A DNA stretch of 64,000 nt, from assembly GCA_026545225.1 (NCBI GenBank), contig CM048853.1, positions 21,271,755 to 21,335,754 on the forward strand. The letters run 5' to 3'. This document shows positions 23,280 to 34,625 of this stretch, in pieces. Under the pieces are notes generated by a model. It was given only the letters and a program-made list of their open reading frames with translations. It searched no databases and was not told where the DNA came from. The translations under genes were made by a program, and so were the position numbers. The stretch's first letter is position 1, and each line of letters begins with the position of its first letter. The stretch is from Cornus controversa. Taxonomy: Eukaryota; Streptophyta; Magnoliopsida; Cornales; Cornaceae.

Positions 23280-24590
23280 AAATTGGTGCATGGCATCAAT
23301 GACTTGTGTATGTTTATGTTAAACATGACATGTTTGGTGTGTGTGGTGACACCTCAGAAAATGACTCATGTATAAAATATAGGGGGAATAGATCCTCCGG
23401 GGTTGAAAGTCCTCAAACTTGCGCAAGAAGGGTTTTTTACTGGTGGGTTAGTAGCCCAAAAATAACTATGGACATAAGTATGGAACTTTGGCACGTATCC
23501 TGTTTGGGTGTGTAAGTGTGAGAAATCTTCCGAGAGTTTATGGGATAGTTATGTGACTTTTGTGTTAAATTTTGAATTTGATTTGAATTCTTTTATGTTA
23601 CATATATGATGGAATTGTGCAGTTGATGCATGGAATGACTTGAGCTTTATGAATCGTTATATGTTTTGATGTGTATGCCATGTGAATGGAGAATTGTGGC
23701 GTTTGACTAGAATGCTAAGAAGCATGACATGTAGTTATGCTATGCATATTGATTGAGTTATGTATTAATCTGAAATGTGAACTTGGGTGGATTGCATAAC
23801 ATATTATCATGAGCACGTGGTCTCTGCTCACCCCGCTACAGTAACAATTTCAGGTCATGACTAGGAAGTTGCGGATTTCAACCAACCTTGAGTTGGGTGT
23901 AGAGTTTGAGGGACTCTTTTAGTTATTTTTGTGTTTATGCACGTTCGAGATGTGGACTAGGTGCATTTGATTTTATGTAATGAGGTTCGATTTTATAGAA
24001 AATTGTATATAGGTGTTTATGCCTCAAATGACGATTTTGGATCATGAATGTGTATAAGAACTTTCATTTATGTTCTTGTGTATGAGAATAAATTGATGGT
24101 TTAATTGTATGAATGATGATGAGATGATGGAATGATGATTATAGTTGTTTCAAGTTTGTGCTCATGCTATATGTATGAAAATTGAGTTTTAGGGCATTTG
24201 TGAGAGGTATGTGAAAGGTATGGTTTAGAGGGGTGAAAATTTAGGTAAGTATGAAATTCGAGCTCACTAGACACATGTGGCTCGAGCCAACCACAAGTGG
24301 ATCAAGCCAACTGTTCACAACCTAGGCAGATTTTTGCCTAACTTTGAACGGGCATATCTTCTTCATTTCAAATCAGAATTGAGTATTTTTTTAAAAAAAA
24401 ATTGAGTATTTTTGAATCCTCTTTCTAATGGTGTAGGTTTTAGTTTGATATTTCAATCATATGAGGAATTAAGTTTCATAATTTGAGGGGTTCATGAGAG
24501 TGAACTGGTCTATCTTTCATAAATCATCCCATTTTCCTTGCTCCTAACCGAGTGTTGGAAGACGGAGCAAGACAAAGATAAAGATTTGAC
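23280..24590 (+). mobile_element. divergent Ty3/gypsy-type LTR fragment
   Basis: The stretch contains TGGGTTAGTAGCCCAAAAA, then GTGGTCTCTGCTCACCCCG and CAGGTCATGACTAGG, in the same order as in the fragment at 32100-33870. The same signatures appear in chromovirus LTRs. No ends, target duplication or coding domain were found. Confidence 0.5.
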
Positions 24591-24594
24591 AAAT

Positions 24595-24976
24595 GGTGCC
24601 GCTCAAGTTGTCCAATCACAGATACTTGTTACCTAACTCTCAATTCTTCGTCTTGTCATCATCAAATCATAATATTGATGATTTCATCATAAAATTCAAG
24701 TCATTTTATGTAAAAGCTCTCAGAATTTCACTCTGATTGGGTTACTTTCACCATCGGATTGAAAAAGGGACTTCCGAAGCATTAATCAGACAGCTTGAAT
24801 GCCCCCTTTTCAGTCTAACGGTGAAAGTAACCCAATTAGAGTGAATTTATGAGAAATTTTACATAAAATAACTTGAATTTCATGACAAAATCATCAATTT
24901 TATGATTTAATGATGGAAACATGAAGAATTAAGAGTTAGGGAACCTATATCCATGATTGGACAACTCTGGCGGTCC
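24595..24976. mobile_element. hairpin (foldback) MITE
   Basis: Two arms of about 175 bp form an inverted repeat around a short loop of about 40 bp. Paired blocks include GAGTTGTCCAATCA-type ends, TTCAAGTCATTTTATGTAAA and TTGGGTTACTTTCACC. The transcript would fold into one long hairpin. No target duplication could be fixed. Confidence 0.8.
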
Positions 24977-26062
24977 AAATTCAACCCTACAATGAAAGTA
25001 GGTGATCAAGAGGGAAACTTGAGGGTTTTTAGGTAAAATAAAATTATTTTCACTATAACATAATTAATTTGAGTGTTTGGTGATGGGAAGATAGAGATTT
25101 GACAAATTATGAACGAAAAATGAGCCCAAAAGCTCAATTTTTGTGATTTCAAAAAATTTGCTCATCGATTTTATTTTTTTAAAAAAAAAGGATATCATTG
25201 TTCTATGAAACTTATTTTAGGACTTATTTGTCTTTAGAGTGCAAAAGTAGGACTAATTTGTAATCTTTCCAAAATTATATGAAAGGGAGTGACCTTGAAC
25301 AACAACAAGATTTTTTTTTCTTCAAACTATCACAATAAACAAGAAAACAAAAATTGACATTATTTGATACTTTTATTAAGTAATTTACAATTATTCTTGA
25401 CAAGTTTTCATATTTTGAAAACAACATATGATAACTTCATTAAAGAATTTTTTAAATTTGTCTACAATAATTTGAGATATCTTTATTTTGATTGAAATAA
25501 AACTTGTAATATTTAAATTTACTTTTTCAAACCCATAAAATAATTGAATAAGTTTAAAGAATTCTAAAATATTATTTTTCTAATTGCTTTACACGATTTA
25601 ATACCCATTTTCCTATTTTGTCCCCTTGCTAAGGTATTTCTATGGACAATAACTATAGGTGTCATCCATCTTACAGATATTGATACTAATTTCAAGAGTG
25701 GACAATGAAGTTAAGTAGCTTTATTTTGTACATAAAAATTGAATTCCCATTCATCTTGTTAGTTTTTTTTTTATTTGGAAATTAAAGTGGAGTTCGGATC
25801 ATCTGTCACACAATTACATGGTATACCATAATGGATCGCTCAGATCAAAATATGCAGTAGTGAATTTAATCTATACCCTCCATTGCATGTACTACACTGC
25901 AAAGAAGATCCCACGCGTAGCTCACTAACCTTTCTCATATGATAAGTGGTCCCATAAGCGGCCTGCCACCAAAGTACGGATGCCTCGCCCTCACATGTGC
26001 GGTATATGAATAAGGAACCATTGTGTACCCGTTACGGTAGAGGCAAACGATGCCGTTTGCAT
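24977..26062. other. no supported gene
   Basis: AT-rich DNA. The part from about 25790 to 26060 has more balanced composition (ATGGTATACCATAATGGATC, TACGGATGCC), but it shows no reading frame or clear repeat end. Confidence 0.4.
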
Positions 26063-26499
26063 TCATATTTACACTACTATTAAAAGTATAAAGGGATTTT
26101 TTAGCTTTAGTCCACTATTTTTTTATTTTTAAATTAAAAAAATAAAATTATCTAAGCAAAACTCTTTTTTTTTTATTTTAAATTAAAAAAATATAATTAC
26201 CCAAGCAAAACCGTTTCCTTTTTTATTTTGAAATTAAAAAAATAAAAGAATTACCTAAGTAAAACCCTTTCCCAAGCAAAACCATTTTTTTTTATTTCTA
26301 ATTTCTAAATTTAAAAAAACAAAACCCTTTTATTTTTTTATTTTTAAATTAAAAAAATAGAATTATCCAAGCAAAATCATTTCCCAAGCAAAACCCTTTC
26401 TTTTTATTTCTAAATTTTAAAAAAATAGAATTATAACCCGCAACACCCTAAACACATAAAATCACTCTTCCTCTCAGCTACGACTCTTCATTCTTCGTC

Positions 26500-28920
26500 T
26501 CCGCTCTCATCTTCCTCTCGACTCTCATCAAAACGACTCTTAGCTTCCTCTCGGACCTTATCAACAACCATTTGATTCTGTTTCATCTCGGCTTGTATGT
26601 GAGTTCTTTTCTTTGGCTTTTTTTTTCTTTTCTTACTCATTGTTTGCTATTAGCTTTTGAAATCAAATTTTTTTAATAAAAAATTACGTTTGTAATGAGT
26701 AATGTTATCGAATTGAATATCTGATTAATCATAAATAATCAGCCTATAATATAATCATACTTGGTGTAGATTTTTTGTGCCTAGTTCTGAATATTAATTC
26801 TAACAGAACATGATTAGATTTTATATACATAATGCACTTAGAGATATATAATTGATAATGGCTATGTAATAAATAATATTATATTTTAGGAGTTTGTGTT
26901 AGGGATGAAGTTAGAGAGTGAAGAAATAGAATTAGAAAAAAAAATACTTATTTAAATAATATTATATTTTAGGAGTATGTGTTAGAAATGAAGTTAGTGA
27001 GAGAATAAATAGAATTAGAAAAAATATCAATATATAAGAATTACCGCTCTCATCTTCCTCTCGGCTCTCATCAACACGACTCTCAGCTTCCTCTCGGATC
27101 TCATCAAGAACCATTCGATTCGGTTTTGACTCGGCTTACACGTGAGTTCTTTTCTTTGATTTTTTTTTCTACTCATTGTTTGCTTTTAGCTCTTGAAATC
27201 AAAAAATTTTAATAAAAAATTATGTCTGTAATGAGTCATGATATCAAATTGAATATCTGATTAATAAATCAGACACAAATTTAATAATAAATAGTGTAGA
27301 GTTTTTGTGTCTAACTCAGAATATTAATTCTAACAGAACAAGATTGGATTTTATATGCATAATGCACTTAGAGATACATAATTGATAATGGTTGTGTAAT
27401 AAATAATATTAAATTTTAGGAGTTTGTGTTAGGGATGAAGTTAGAGGGCGAAGAAATAGAATTAGAAAAAAAAAATACTTATTTAAATAATATTATATTG
27501 TAAGAGTATGTGTTAGGAATGAAGTTACTTAGAAAATAAATAGAATTAGAAAAAATATCAATATATAAGAATTACCGCTCTCATCTTCCTCTTGGCTATC
27601 ATTAACACGACTCTCAGCTTCCTCTCAGATCTCATCAACAACCATTCGATTCAGTTTTGTCTCGATTTACGCGTGAGTTCTTTTCTTTATTTTTTTTTTC
27701 TACTCATTGTTTGCTATTAGCTCTTGAAATCAAAACTTTTTAATAAAAAATTACGTCTGTAATGAGTCATGTTATCGAATTGAATATCTGATTAATAAAT
27801 CAGACACAAATTTAATAATAAATAATTAGCCTATAATATAATCATATTTGGTGTAGAGTTTTTGTGTCTAACTCAGAATATTAATTCTAACAGAACAAGA
27901 TTGGATTTTATATGCATAATGCACTTAGAGATATATAATTGATAATGGTTGTGTAATAAATAATATTAAATTTTAGGAGTTTGTGTTAGGGATGAAGTTA
28001 GAGGGCGAAGAAATAGAATTAGAAAAAAAAAATACTTATTTAAATAATATTATATTGTAAGAGTATGTGTTAGGAATGAAGTTACTCAGAAAATAAATAG
28101 AATTAGAAAAAATATCAATATATAAGAATTACCGCTCTCATCTTCCTCTTGGCTATCATTAACACGACTCTCAGCTTCCTCTCAGATCTCATCAACAACC
28201 ATTCGATTCGGTTTTGTCTCGATTTACGCGTGAGTTCTTTTCTTTATTTTTTTTTCTACTCATTGTTTGCTATTAGCTCTTGAAATCAAAACTTTTTAAT
28301 AAAAAATTACGTCTGTAATGAGTCATGTTATCGAATTGAATATCTGATTAATAAATCAGACACAAATTTAATAATAAATAATCAGCCTATAATATAATCG
28401 TATTTGGTGTAGATTTTTTGTGCCTAGCTTAGAATATTAATTCTAATAGAACATGATTGGATTTTATATGTATAATGTACTTAGGCCCTATTCGGATTGG
28501 CTTTTGAAAAGTGGCTTTCAACTTTTCAAGCTCAAAAGCCGTTTTGGAAAGTGTTTGGATTGGTAAGACTGAAGAGTTTCAGAGTTCAAAAAGAGCGTTC
28601 AAATGAAGATGGTGGGTACCAACTTCCTTATTTAGCTTCTACTTCTCTTTTTCTTCTGCATAAAAGCCGAAACAAAAGCTCTGCCAAACAAAACCTTAGA
28701 GATATATAATTAATAATGGTTGTGTAATAAATAATACTATATTTTAGGAGTTTGTGTTAGGGATGAAGTTAGAGAGTGAAGAAACAAAATTAGAAAAAAA
28801 ATACTTATTTAAATAATATTATATTTTAGGAGTATGTGTTAGGAATGAAGTTAGTGAAATAATAAATAGAATTAGAAAAAATATCAATATATAAGAATTA
28901 TAATATATATATTTTAATTT
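26500..28920 (+). repeat. tandem array of four about 540-bp units
   Basis: The anchor CGCTCTCATCTTCCTCT starts units at 26502, 27045, 27576 and 28133 (spacing 543, 531 and 557). Units 2-4 are closest to each other. Each opens with a CT-rich leader and a donor-like GTGAGTTC, as if a 5' UTR/first exon with the start of an intron had been multiplied. A fifth, partial copy lies at 30115-30330. The fourth unit is interrupted by a Tourist MITE. Confidence 0.92.
28484..28695 (+). mobile_element. Tourist-like (PIF/Harbinger) MITE, copy 1
   Basis: A 212-bp insertion in the fourth tandem unit; the other units give the empty site CACTTAGAG. Its ends are GGCCCTATTCGGATTGGC and CCAAACAAAACC, with TTA duplicated at 28481-28483 and 28696-28698. 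A same-length relative lies inverted at 54099-54310. Confidence 0.93.
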
Positions 28921-29789
28921 TTTTGAATTTTAAAAATAAAAAGATGGTATGTTAGGGATGAAGTGAGAGAGAAATAATAAATAGAATTTGAAAAGTTATA
29001 AAAATAAAAATAAGAATTATAATTTAATTTTTTTTTTCTGAAATAGGAATAATTTGTGTTAGGGATGAAGTACGAACTAAATTGGAATTCTAACCTAATT
29101 AAGCCACTTTAAATGGATTTGAATTTCTTTAGACATTTAAGGAAAAAAATAATTCTAATTAAATTAAATGATTTGAAACTCCGTAAATTAATTTTTCTAA
29201 TCAAATTATTTAAATTTTAAAAATAGAAATATTTTGTGTTAGGAATGAAGTGTAAGAAAAAGAATAAATAGAATTAGAAAATTTATAAAAGTATGCATTA
29301 TAATGTTATTTTTATTTTTTCTGAAATAGGAAGAGTTTTTGTTAGGGATAATGTATGAGATAAATAATAAATAGAATTAGAAAAGAACACTTGGTGTTTA
29401 AGATTTATGGAAAGATTATGTTTCTATGTATTTATTAGAATAAATATATTATAATAAAAAAATAAGAATGCATTATAAAAATGAAAAAATTTACTAAAAC
29501 TTTTGAACCTCTTTATACTTTTAGTAATAGTATGTGTGTGTGTGTATCTTTGACCTTTTATTATTTTGATGTTGAAATAATATACTAATATAAAATTAAA
29601 GTTATATGGTAAGACTTATAGAATTATTAAATAAAATAAAATTCATGTGAGAGGAGCTTGAAGTTGTAAGTTTAGAAAAAATAAAATATAATTTTGTGGA
29701 CTTCAAGGACTTGAACAAGTACATTGATGAAAAAAAAAATTATAGGTTTATTTTCTTTTTAACTCTTTACTCTCCTTATATATACTCTC

Positions 29790-30091
29790 GCTAGATGCTT
29801 TGAGAATCGTTATTGAAGCATATCTTGCATTCAACATAGCTAAGAAGAAAAATGGAGGGACATCTAAATTGTGAGACATCATTATAATGGATATGAGGTA
29901 CATCATTTCAACACTACATAAATGCTCATAATTACCATTATAAATTATTGAACTAATTATTTTTTATAACAGTTCAAGTACTTTGACATTGTGGGACGAT
30001 GTTGCTGAGAATGAAGAAAATTTAATAATGAAGCTAATAAACGAAAGACTTATTATCACAGTTACACATTTGTCAATCAACACATTCAAAG
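29790..30091 (+). pseudogene. RPA1-like (replication protein A large subunit) remnant
   Basis: The exon 29973-30091 follows acceptor ATAACAG and precedes donor GTAACT. It encodes SSTLTLWDDVAENEENLIMK followed by LINERLIITVTHLSINTFK, the OB-fold pattern of RPA1-like proteins. A preceding exon-like piece ends at about 29897 with GGTSKL, a stop, and DIIIMDMR before GTACAT. This matches the strand just before TLTLW in RPA1. The in-frame stop and missing flanking domains make it a pseudogene. Plant Helitrons often carry RPA-like genes, which supports the assignment of the host element. Confidence 0.7.
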
Positions 30092-30578
30092 GTAACTTAT
30101 TACATAGCATTGAGATTATTCAGCCTATAATATAAATCGTATTTGGGGTAGATTTTTTGTGCCTAGCTCGGAATATTAATTCTAACAAAAGATGATTGGA
30201 TTTTATATGCATAATGCACTTAGAGATATATAATTGATAATGGTTGTGTCAGGAATGAAGTTAGTGAGAGAATAAATAGAATTAGAAAAAATATCAATAT
30301 ATAAGAATTATAATATATATTTTTTAAAATTTAAAAATAAAAAGATGGTGTGTTAGGGATGATGTGTGAGAGAAAGAATAAATATATTCAGAAAAGTTAT
30401 TAAAAGAAGAATTATAATTTTATTTTTTACCAAGGTTACAAAATGAAAATAGTTTTGGGTGTTTTAATTAATGTGTTTGGATATGTTATAATAGTTTTGA
30501 ATGTTTTGAGTGTTATAATAAAATTTTAATTTATTTTTAATCAACGTGCATCGCACGTGCTTTAAACTAGTATGTATG

Positions 30579-30585
<7 letters not shown>

Positions 30586-30618
<33 letters not shown>
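30586..30618. repeat. (TA)n microsatellite
   Basis: About 33 bp of alternating TA, directly after the Helitron-like 3' end. Confidence 0.95.
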
Positions 30619-30621
<3 letters not shown>

Positions 30622-30629
30622 CAGCCAAG

Positions 30630-30838
30630 TAATGTAAGCTTATGCAGGGAATTCCTCCTCTAACAAGAAGATTTGCAATGCATTCGGTGAATCTGAACCT
30701 TACATATTATACACGTGCGATGAGACCTACTCTGCGTGTTGTACACGCACGGTTCAGATTCACTAGGTGTATTTACACCGAATGTATTGTAAATGTACTC
30801 GTCTCTGATCGCTTGCAAATGTAAATGAGCTTACATAC
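30630..30838. mobile_element. small foldback element
   Basis: The inverted repeat pairs ATTCGGTGAATCTGAACC (about 30681) with GGTTCAGATTCACTAGG and TACACCGAATGTA at 30751-30790. Outer ATGTAAGCT/AGCTTACAT blocks lie near 30632 and 30829. It is a compact hairpin without coding potential; no target duplication was established. Confidence 0.6.
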
Positions 30839-31670
30839 TCAAAACACAATAATCAACAATCTGGTGGGCTCAATGTAAGAAAGTAATGAAACTTATGTTT
30901 CTTTATTTGGATATAAAAATTTAAAAAATTATTACAAATTTAGTTCACAATTTATCATATTTCATTTTTTTCTCAACGTATTTAATTTATTTACGTTTTC
31001 AAAATAAAAAATAAGTAATTTTATATAAAATCACCACCTTTACTTCATAAATAAATAATTTATTTTCTTATTTCAGCAGTTCCAATTTTATTTTCAACAA
31101 AATTAATTCGTCTTTCCAAAACTTAATTTAAATTTTCAAATATGTTTTTAGAAATAATATATGTATATATACAGGTTTAGAGAGATAAAGAAAGTTTAAA
31201 TAAATATCTATAAATTTTGGAATTTATATAGATTTAACACACTTAATAGCAACTCCAATGGGTTCGTCAGACCCATTGCTCTAATGGCATCAACGATCGC
31301 TTAACTAAGCGACGCTTTAACGATCGCTTTGACTAATTGTTATATTTAATAACAGATAAAAACTATATTTGAATTTTTTTATCAAAAGCCTTCCCCGGTT
31401 CTTTGTGCGTGCATATATATATTTGTGTTTTCGTCACTTCAATTTCAGTAACTTTTACTACAAACTGAATTTTTGATAAAACTATTTCTGTTAGAAAGAT
31501 AATTCTCAGATTTCAATTTGAGTACCACTTAGGCTATTTTCGGACTTATTTTTTTAAAAATAGATTTATTTAAAATCAACACATTCACTTCATAAATAAA
31601 CAATATTATTCTCTCTTTCTGCGACTCCAACTCTATTTTCAACGAAGCCAATTCATCTTTCTAAAACTCA

Positions 31671-31673
<3 letters not shown>

Positions 31674-31732
<59 letters not shown>

Positions 31733-31752
31733 AGAGAGAGAGAGAGAGAGAG
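31674..31752. repeat. compound microsatellite (CA)n(TA)n(GA)n
   Basis: About 79 bp of consecutive CA, TA and GA repeats inside the second copy of the AT-rich segment. Confidence 0.95.
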
Positions 31753-31902
31753 ATAAAAAGAGTTTAAATAAATATTTATAAATTTTAGAATTTATATAGA
31801 TTTAACACACTTAGGATTAGAGTGAAAATTTATAAAGTGAAAATATAAAAAAAATTATTTATAATATTATTTTATTACTTTTCTTTTCTCTTCGAAAGAG
31901 TT

Positions 31903-32095
31903 GGTTCAGGATCTGATACCAACTGTAATACTCCGCTCCAACACATGGTATGATATTGTCTACTTTGCACCTTAGTTCGCATGGTTTTACTCTTGGGTTT
32001 TACCCCAAAAGGCCTCATACCATTTGGAGAGAACACACTACATATAAGCACATGACACCCACCCACAAGGGTCACTACAATCTATACGAGGTAGC
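31903..32095 (-). mobile_element. TRIM/LTR-like fragment with Met-tRNA primer site
   Basis: On the minus strand a terminus GGAGTATTACA is followed, after two bases, by TTGGTATCAGATCC. This is close to the initiator-Met tRNA primer-binding site TGGTATCAGAGC. The adjoining block with GGTATGATATTGTC and GGCCTCATACCATTTGG is a phrase I know from abundant plant short LTR elements. It sits at the left edge of the 2 kb insertion. Confidence 0.5.
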
Positions 32096-33391
32096 GGTGT
32101 AAAGTTCTTCTTTGCTCTGATTCTATAGGTCCTTTAACTATGACATGAAAGATAGGTTTGATATTTCGTGAGATTAGGGTTTAGTGTATGTATTTATGTA
32201 TATAAAAATGTGATTTGTGCATATATATGTCTAACATGTTAGTTAGGGCTTCTATATGTTGCATATGTGAAATTGAGACTATGAATGCATTTTGTGGAAT
32301 TTGTGTTCATTGGATGAAAAATGTGAAAATCTAATTTTCAATGTTGAATTGTGCATGAAAGATATGATTTTCTTGAAAAATGCATAAGCATGATGATTTT
32401 TATGAGATGAGTGGAATGGTATTGTGACAAACATGAATTGAGGAAGAAAATGCATTGCTTTGATAAAATGCATTGCATTGGGTGAAAGTGTGGAATGTGT
32501 GCATTTATGTGATAAGTGTATATTATGTGAAGAGTGAGTTTTTAGGGCATTTGAGAACTAAGAAGGCCCCAGAACCCTAGGGTGCAAGACCCAAAACTTG
32601 GCCAAGCGGGTGTCGCTTCCATCGGGTTAGTAGTCCAAAAAGCGTAAGCAGAGTTTGTAGTTCTGAAGAGACCCTTACTATGGATTGTGACAAGTGAAGT
32701 GCTCAGTTGGATTGATTTTCGGGTACTATGTAGTGTGAGTTCATTGTGAGTTGTGATTTTGTTCAACTTGGTATATATGTTGAAATGTGAAGCATCACGC
32801 ATGATTTCCAAAACTTGATTGTTTTAAGGGTAAAAAGCATGGGTAATTGTCATGCAGTCATATAGAGTTTTTATTTGCATTACATGCATGGCTGCCGAGT
32901 TAAGGTAGAGTCGGGTGGATCATTCCTACTGAGCTGCTGTGGTGCTCACCCCTTTTTCCCCCAACCTTTTTTCAAATAAAGTGCTGATGGAGGACGAGGC
33001 TTGATTAGCATGATGACATGATGAATTTCTCGACTCTTTTGGATTTTTGACCTTTCGGATATGTAGATAGATGTCCGTGCTGGCTTGTAGCATGTGGATT
33101 AAATAGAGAGCATTGTACTTATATTTGATTTGCGTTGATACACTTTAGTTTCAAATGTAATGACCATATATGGATTATATGAGACTTTTGGAGTATGAAT
33201 GGAAAAATGTTGGTTTTGATTTTCATTATGTATGAATTTTATGATGTGATTGATTAGAGAAGTGAATTCAATCTTGGGTCATGTTAATGATGGTTTAAAG
33301 CATTCTTTTGATGTCTTTCAATTTATAAAGAATGTATGAGAGTCATAGGTTGAGAATTAACTAAGTGTGGCATTGATTGTAATAACATGAT

Positions 33392-33481
33392 GACTTGCTG
33401 TTAAAGCAGTCAATTAGTTACGATGTATCGTAATCCCTGTTTCGATGCATCGTAATCACTTGACTGCTTCAACAGCAAGTC
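33392..33481. other. 22-bp-stem inverted repeat
   Basis: GACTTGCTGTTAAAGCAGTC (33392 onward) pairs with TTGACTGCTTCAACAGCAAG (33460 onward). The arms are 22 bp with one mismatch around a 46-base loop, and the loop itself contains palindromic CGATGCATCG motifs. Confidence 0.9.
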
Positions 33482-33651
33482 GTTACGATGCATCGTAATT
33501 CGGTGATGCATCATAACCTCTGAAACAATTCATCGTAATAAGGGTAGAATTGTCCATACAAAATCCAGAGAATTTTGCACCATGTTACGATACGTAGGTG
33601 ATGCATCGTAATTACAATGCATTGTAATAATCATTAAGATCCATCGTAACA
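33418..33651. repeat. cluster of palindromic TTACGATGCATCGTAA motifs
   Basis: Full or partial copies occur at 33418-33433 (one change per arm), 33441-33455, 33483-33498 (perfect), 33503-33516, 33529-33539, 33584-33595, 33600-33611, 33612-33627 (TTACAATGCATTGTAA, also a perfect palindrome) and 33639-33651. They are irregularly spaced, so this is not a simple tandem array. Confidence 0.9.
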
Positions 33652-34024
33652 CATGCCTGGCTGAAACATTGAAAGGTCTTAAGATGGGTACAGGGTGTTG
33701 AGTACCGACCCCAATGAGACTAGTTGAGTCTGTAACGCACAGTCATAGATACGTGCATGTGATTTAAGCTTCCGCATTGATGTTGGTCATTAGAGAGTGG
33801 TTTGGACGATAATTTCACCGTTCACACCCCATTTTCCTCACTCTTTACCTGGTGTCAGAAATCGGGCGTGATAGTGAGTGTAGGTTTATGTGTAGTTAGA
33901 GCAAATTTCAGGGGTGTGAGTATATTTTGTCCTACTATTATTATATTACTTCTCTTTTGTATTGGGAAAAGTTACGTACCTTAGTGTAGGGAAGAGTTAT
34001 TTTTTTATTATGTTTCTTTGCTTT

Positions 34025-34027
<3 letters not shown>

Positions 34028-34092
<65 letters not shown>
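34028..34092. repeat. (TA)n(TG)n microsatellite
   Basis: About 36 bp of TA followed by about 29 bp of TG. Confidence 0.95.
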
Positions 34093-34095
<3 letters not shown>

Positions 34096-34625
34096 CCTTC
34101 GCTTAAACTTCAACAACTTTTACGACAAATTGAATTTTTTGATGAAATCATTTCTATTAGAAAGAGAATTCCGAGAGCTTCAATTTTGAGTACTACTTGG
34201 ACTATGTTCCCACTTAATTTTTTAAAAGTAAATTTATTTTAAATCAACACATTACTTCATAAATAAACAACATATTTTTCTATTTCAGCAACTCTAATTC
34301 TATTTTCAACAAAATTAATTCGTTTTTCTAAAATTCAATTTAAATTTTCAAACATATTTTAGAAATAATATATATATATATATATATATTTATAGAGATA
34401 AAAAAAGTTTAAATAAATATTTATAAATTTTAAAATTTATATAGATTCAACACAGTTAGGTAATGAGTGAAAATTTATAAAAGTAAAAATATAAAAATTA
34501 TTATTTATAATATTATTTTATTACTTTTCTTTTCTCTTTGAAAGAGATAATATTATTATATTACTTTTTTTTTTTGTTGGGAAGAGTTTCGTATTTTAGT
34601 GTTGAGAAGAGTTATAATATCTTTT

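Larger units (their letters stand above)
26063..30570 (+). mobile_element. Helitron-like element with tandem array and RPA1-like remnant
   Basis: The right end carries a 6-bp-stem hairpin, ACGTGC-ATC-GCACGT (30544-30558), then TTTAAA and CTAG, followed by T. This is the CTRR-T terminus expected for a Helitron. A candidate left end, TCATATTTACACTACTATT at 26063, resembles plant Helitron 5' ends, but the preceding base is T rather than A, so this end is less certain. Inside are a 2.4 kb tandem array and a two-exon RPA1-like remnant, cargo known from plant Helitrons. No Rep/helicase gene is seen, so it would be non-autonomous. Subterminal AGTATAAAG blocks also occur inverted at about 29500-29530, which may mean nested copies. 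Confidence 0.65.
32100..33870 (+). mobile_element. Ty3/gypsy-type LTR fragment
   Basis: The order TCGGGTTAGTAGTCCAAAAA, GTGCTCACCCCTTTTTCCC and a terminus-like GTCAGAAATCGGGCGTGATA (about 33854) fits the 3' part of a chromovirus LTR. It shares its layout with 23280-24590. The sequence interrupts an AT-rich repeat copy between 31901 and about 33932. A clean 5' end was not found. Confidence 0.55.
30900..34620. repeat. AT-rich segment present in three diverged copies
   Basis: Similar blocks occur at about 30940-31250, 31400-31900 and 34060-34550. They share TTTACTTCATAAATAAA, CTATTTTCAACAAAATTAATTC, AGTTTAAATAAATATTTATA and TTTTATTACTTTTCTTTTCTC. The second copy is split by an insertion (31901 to about 33932) and resumes with TATTATATTACTTCTC. 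A fainter relative may lie at 35700-36000. Confidence 0.75.

Noticed and set aside
28497-28709. 70-codon open frame on the plus strand
   Set aside because: It is contained in the 212-bp Tourist MITE, whose second copy has a broken frame.
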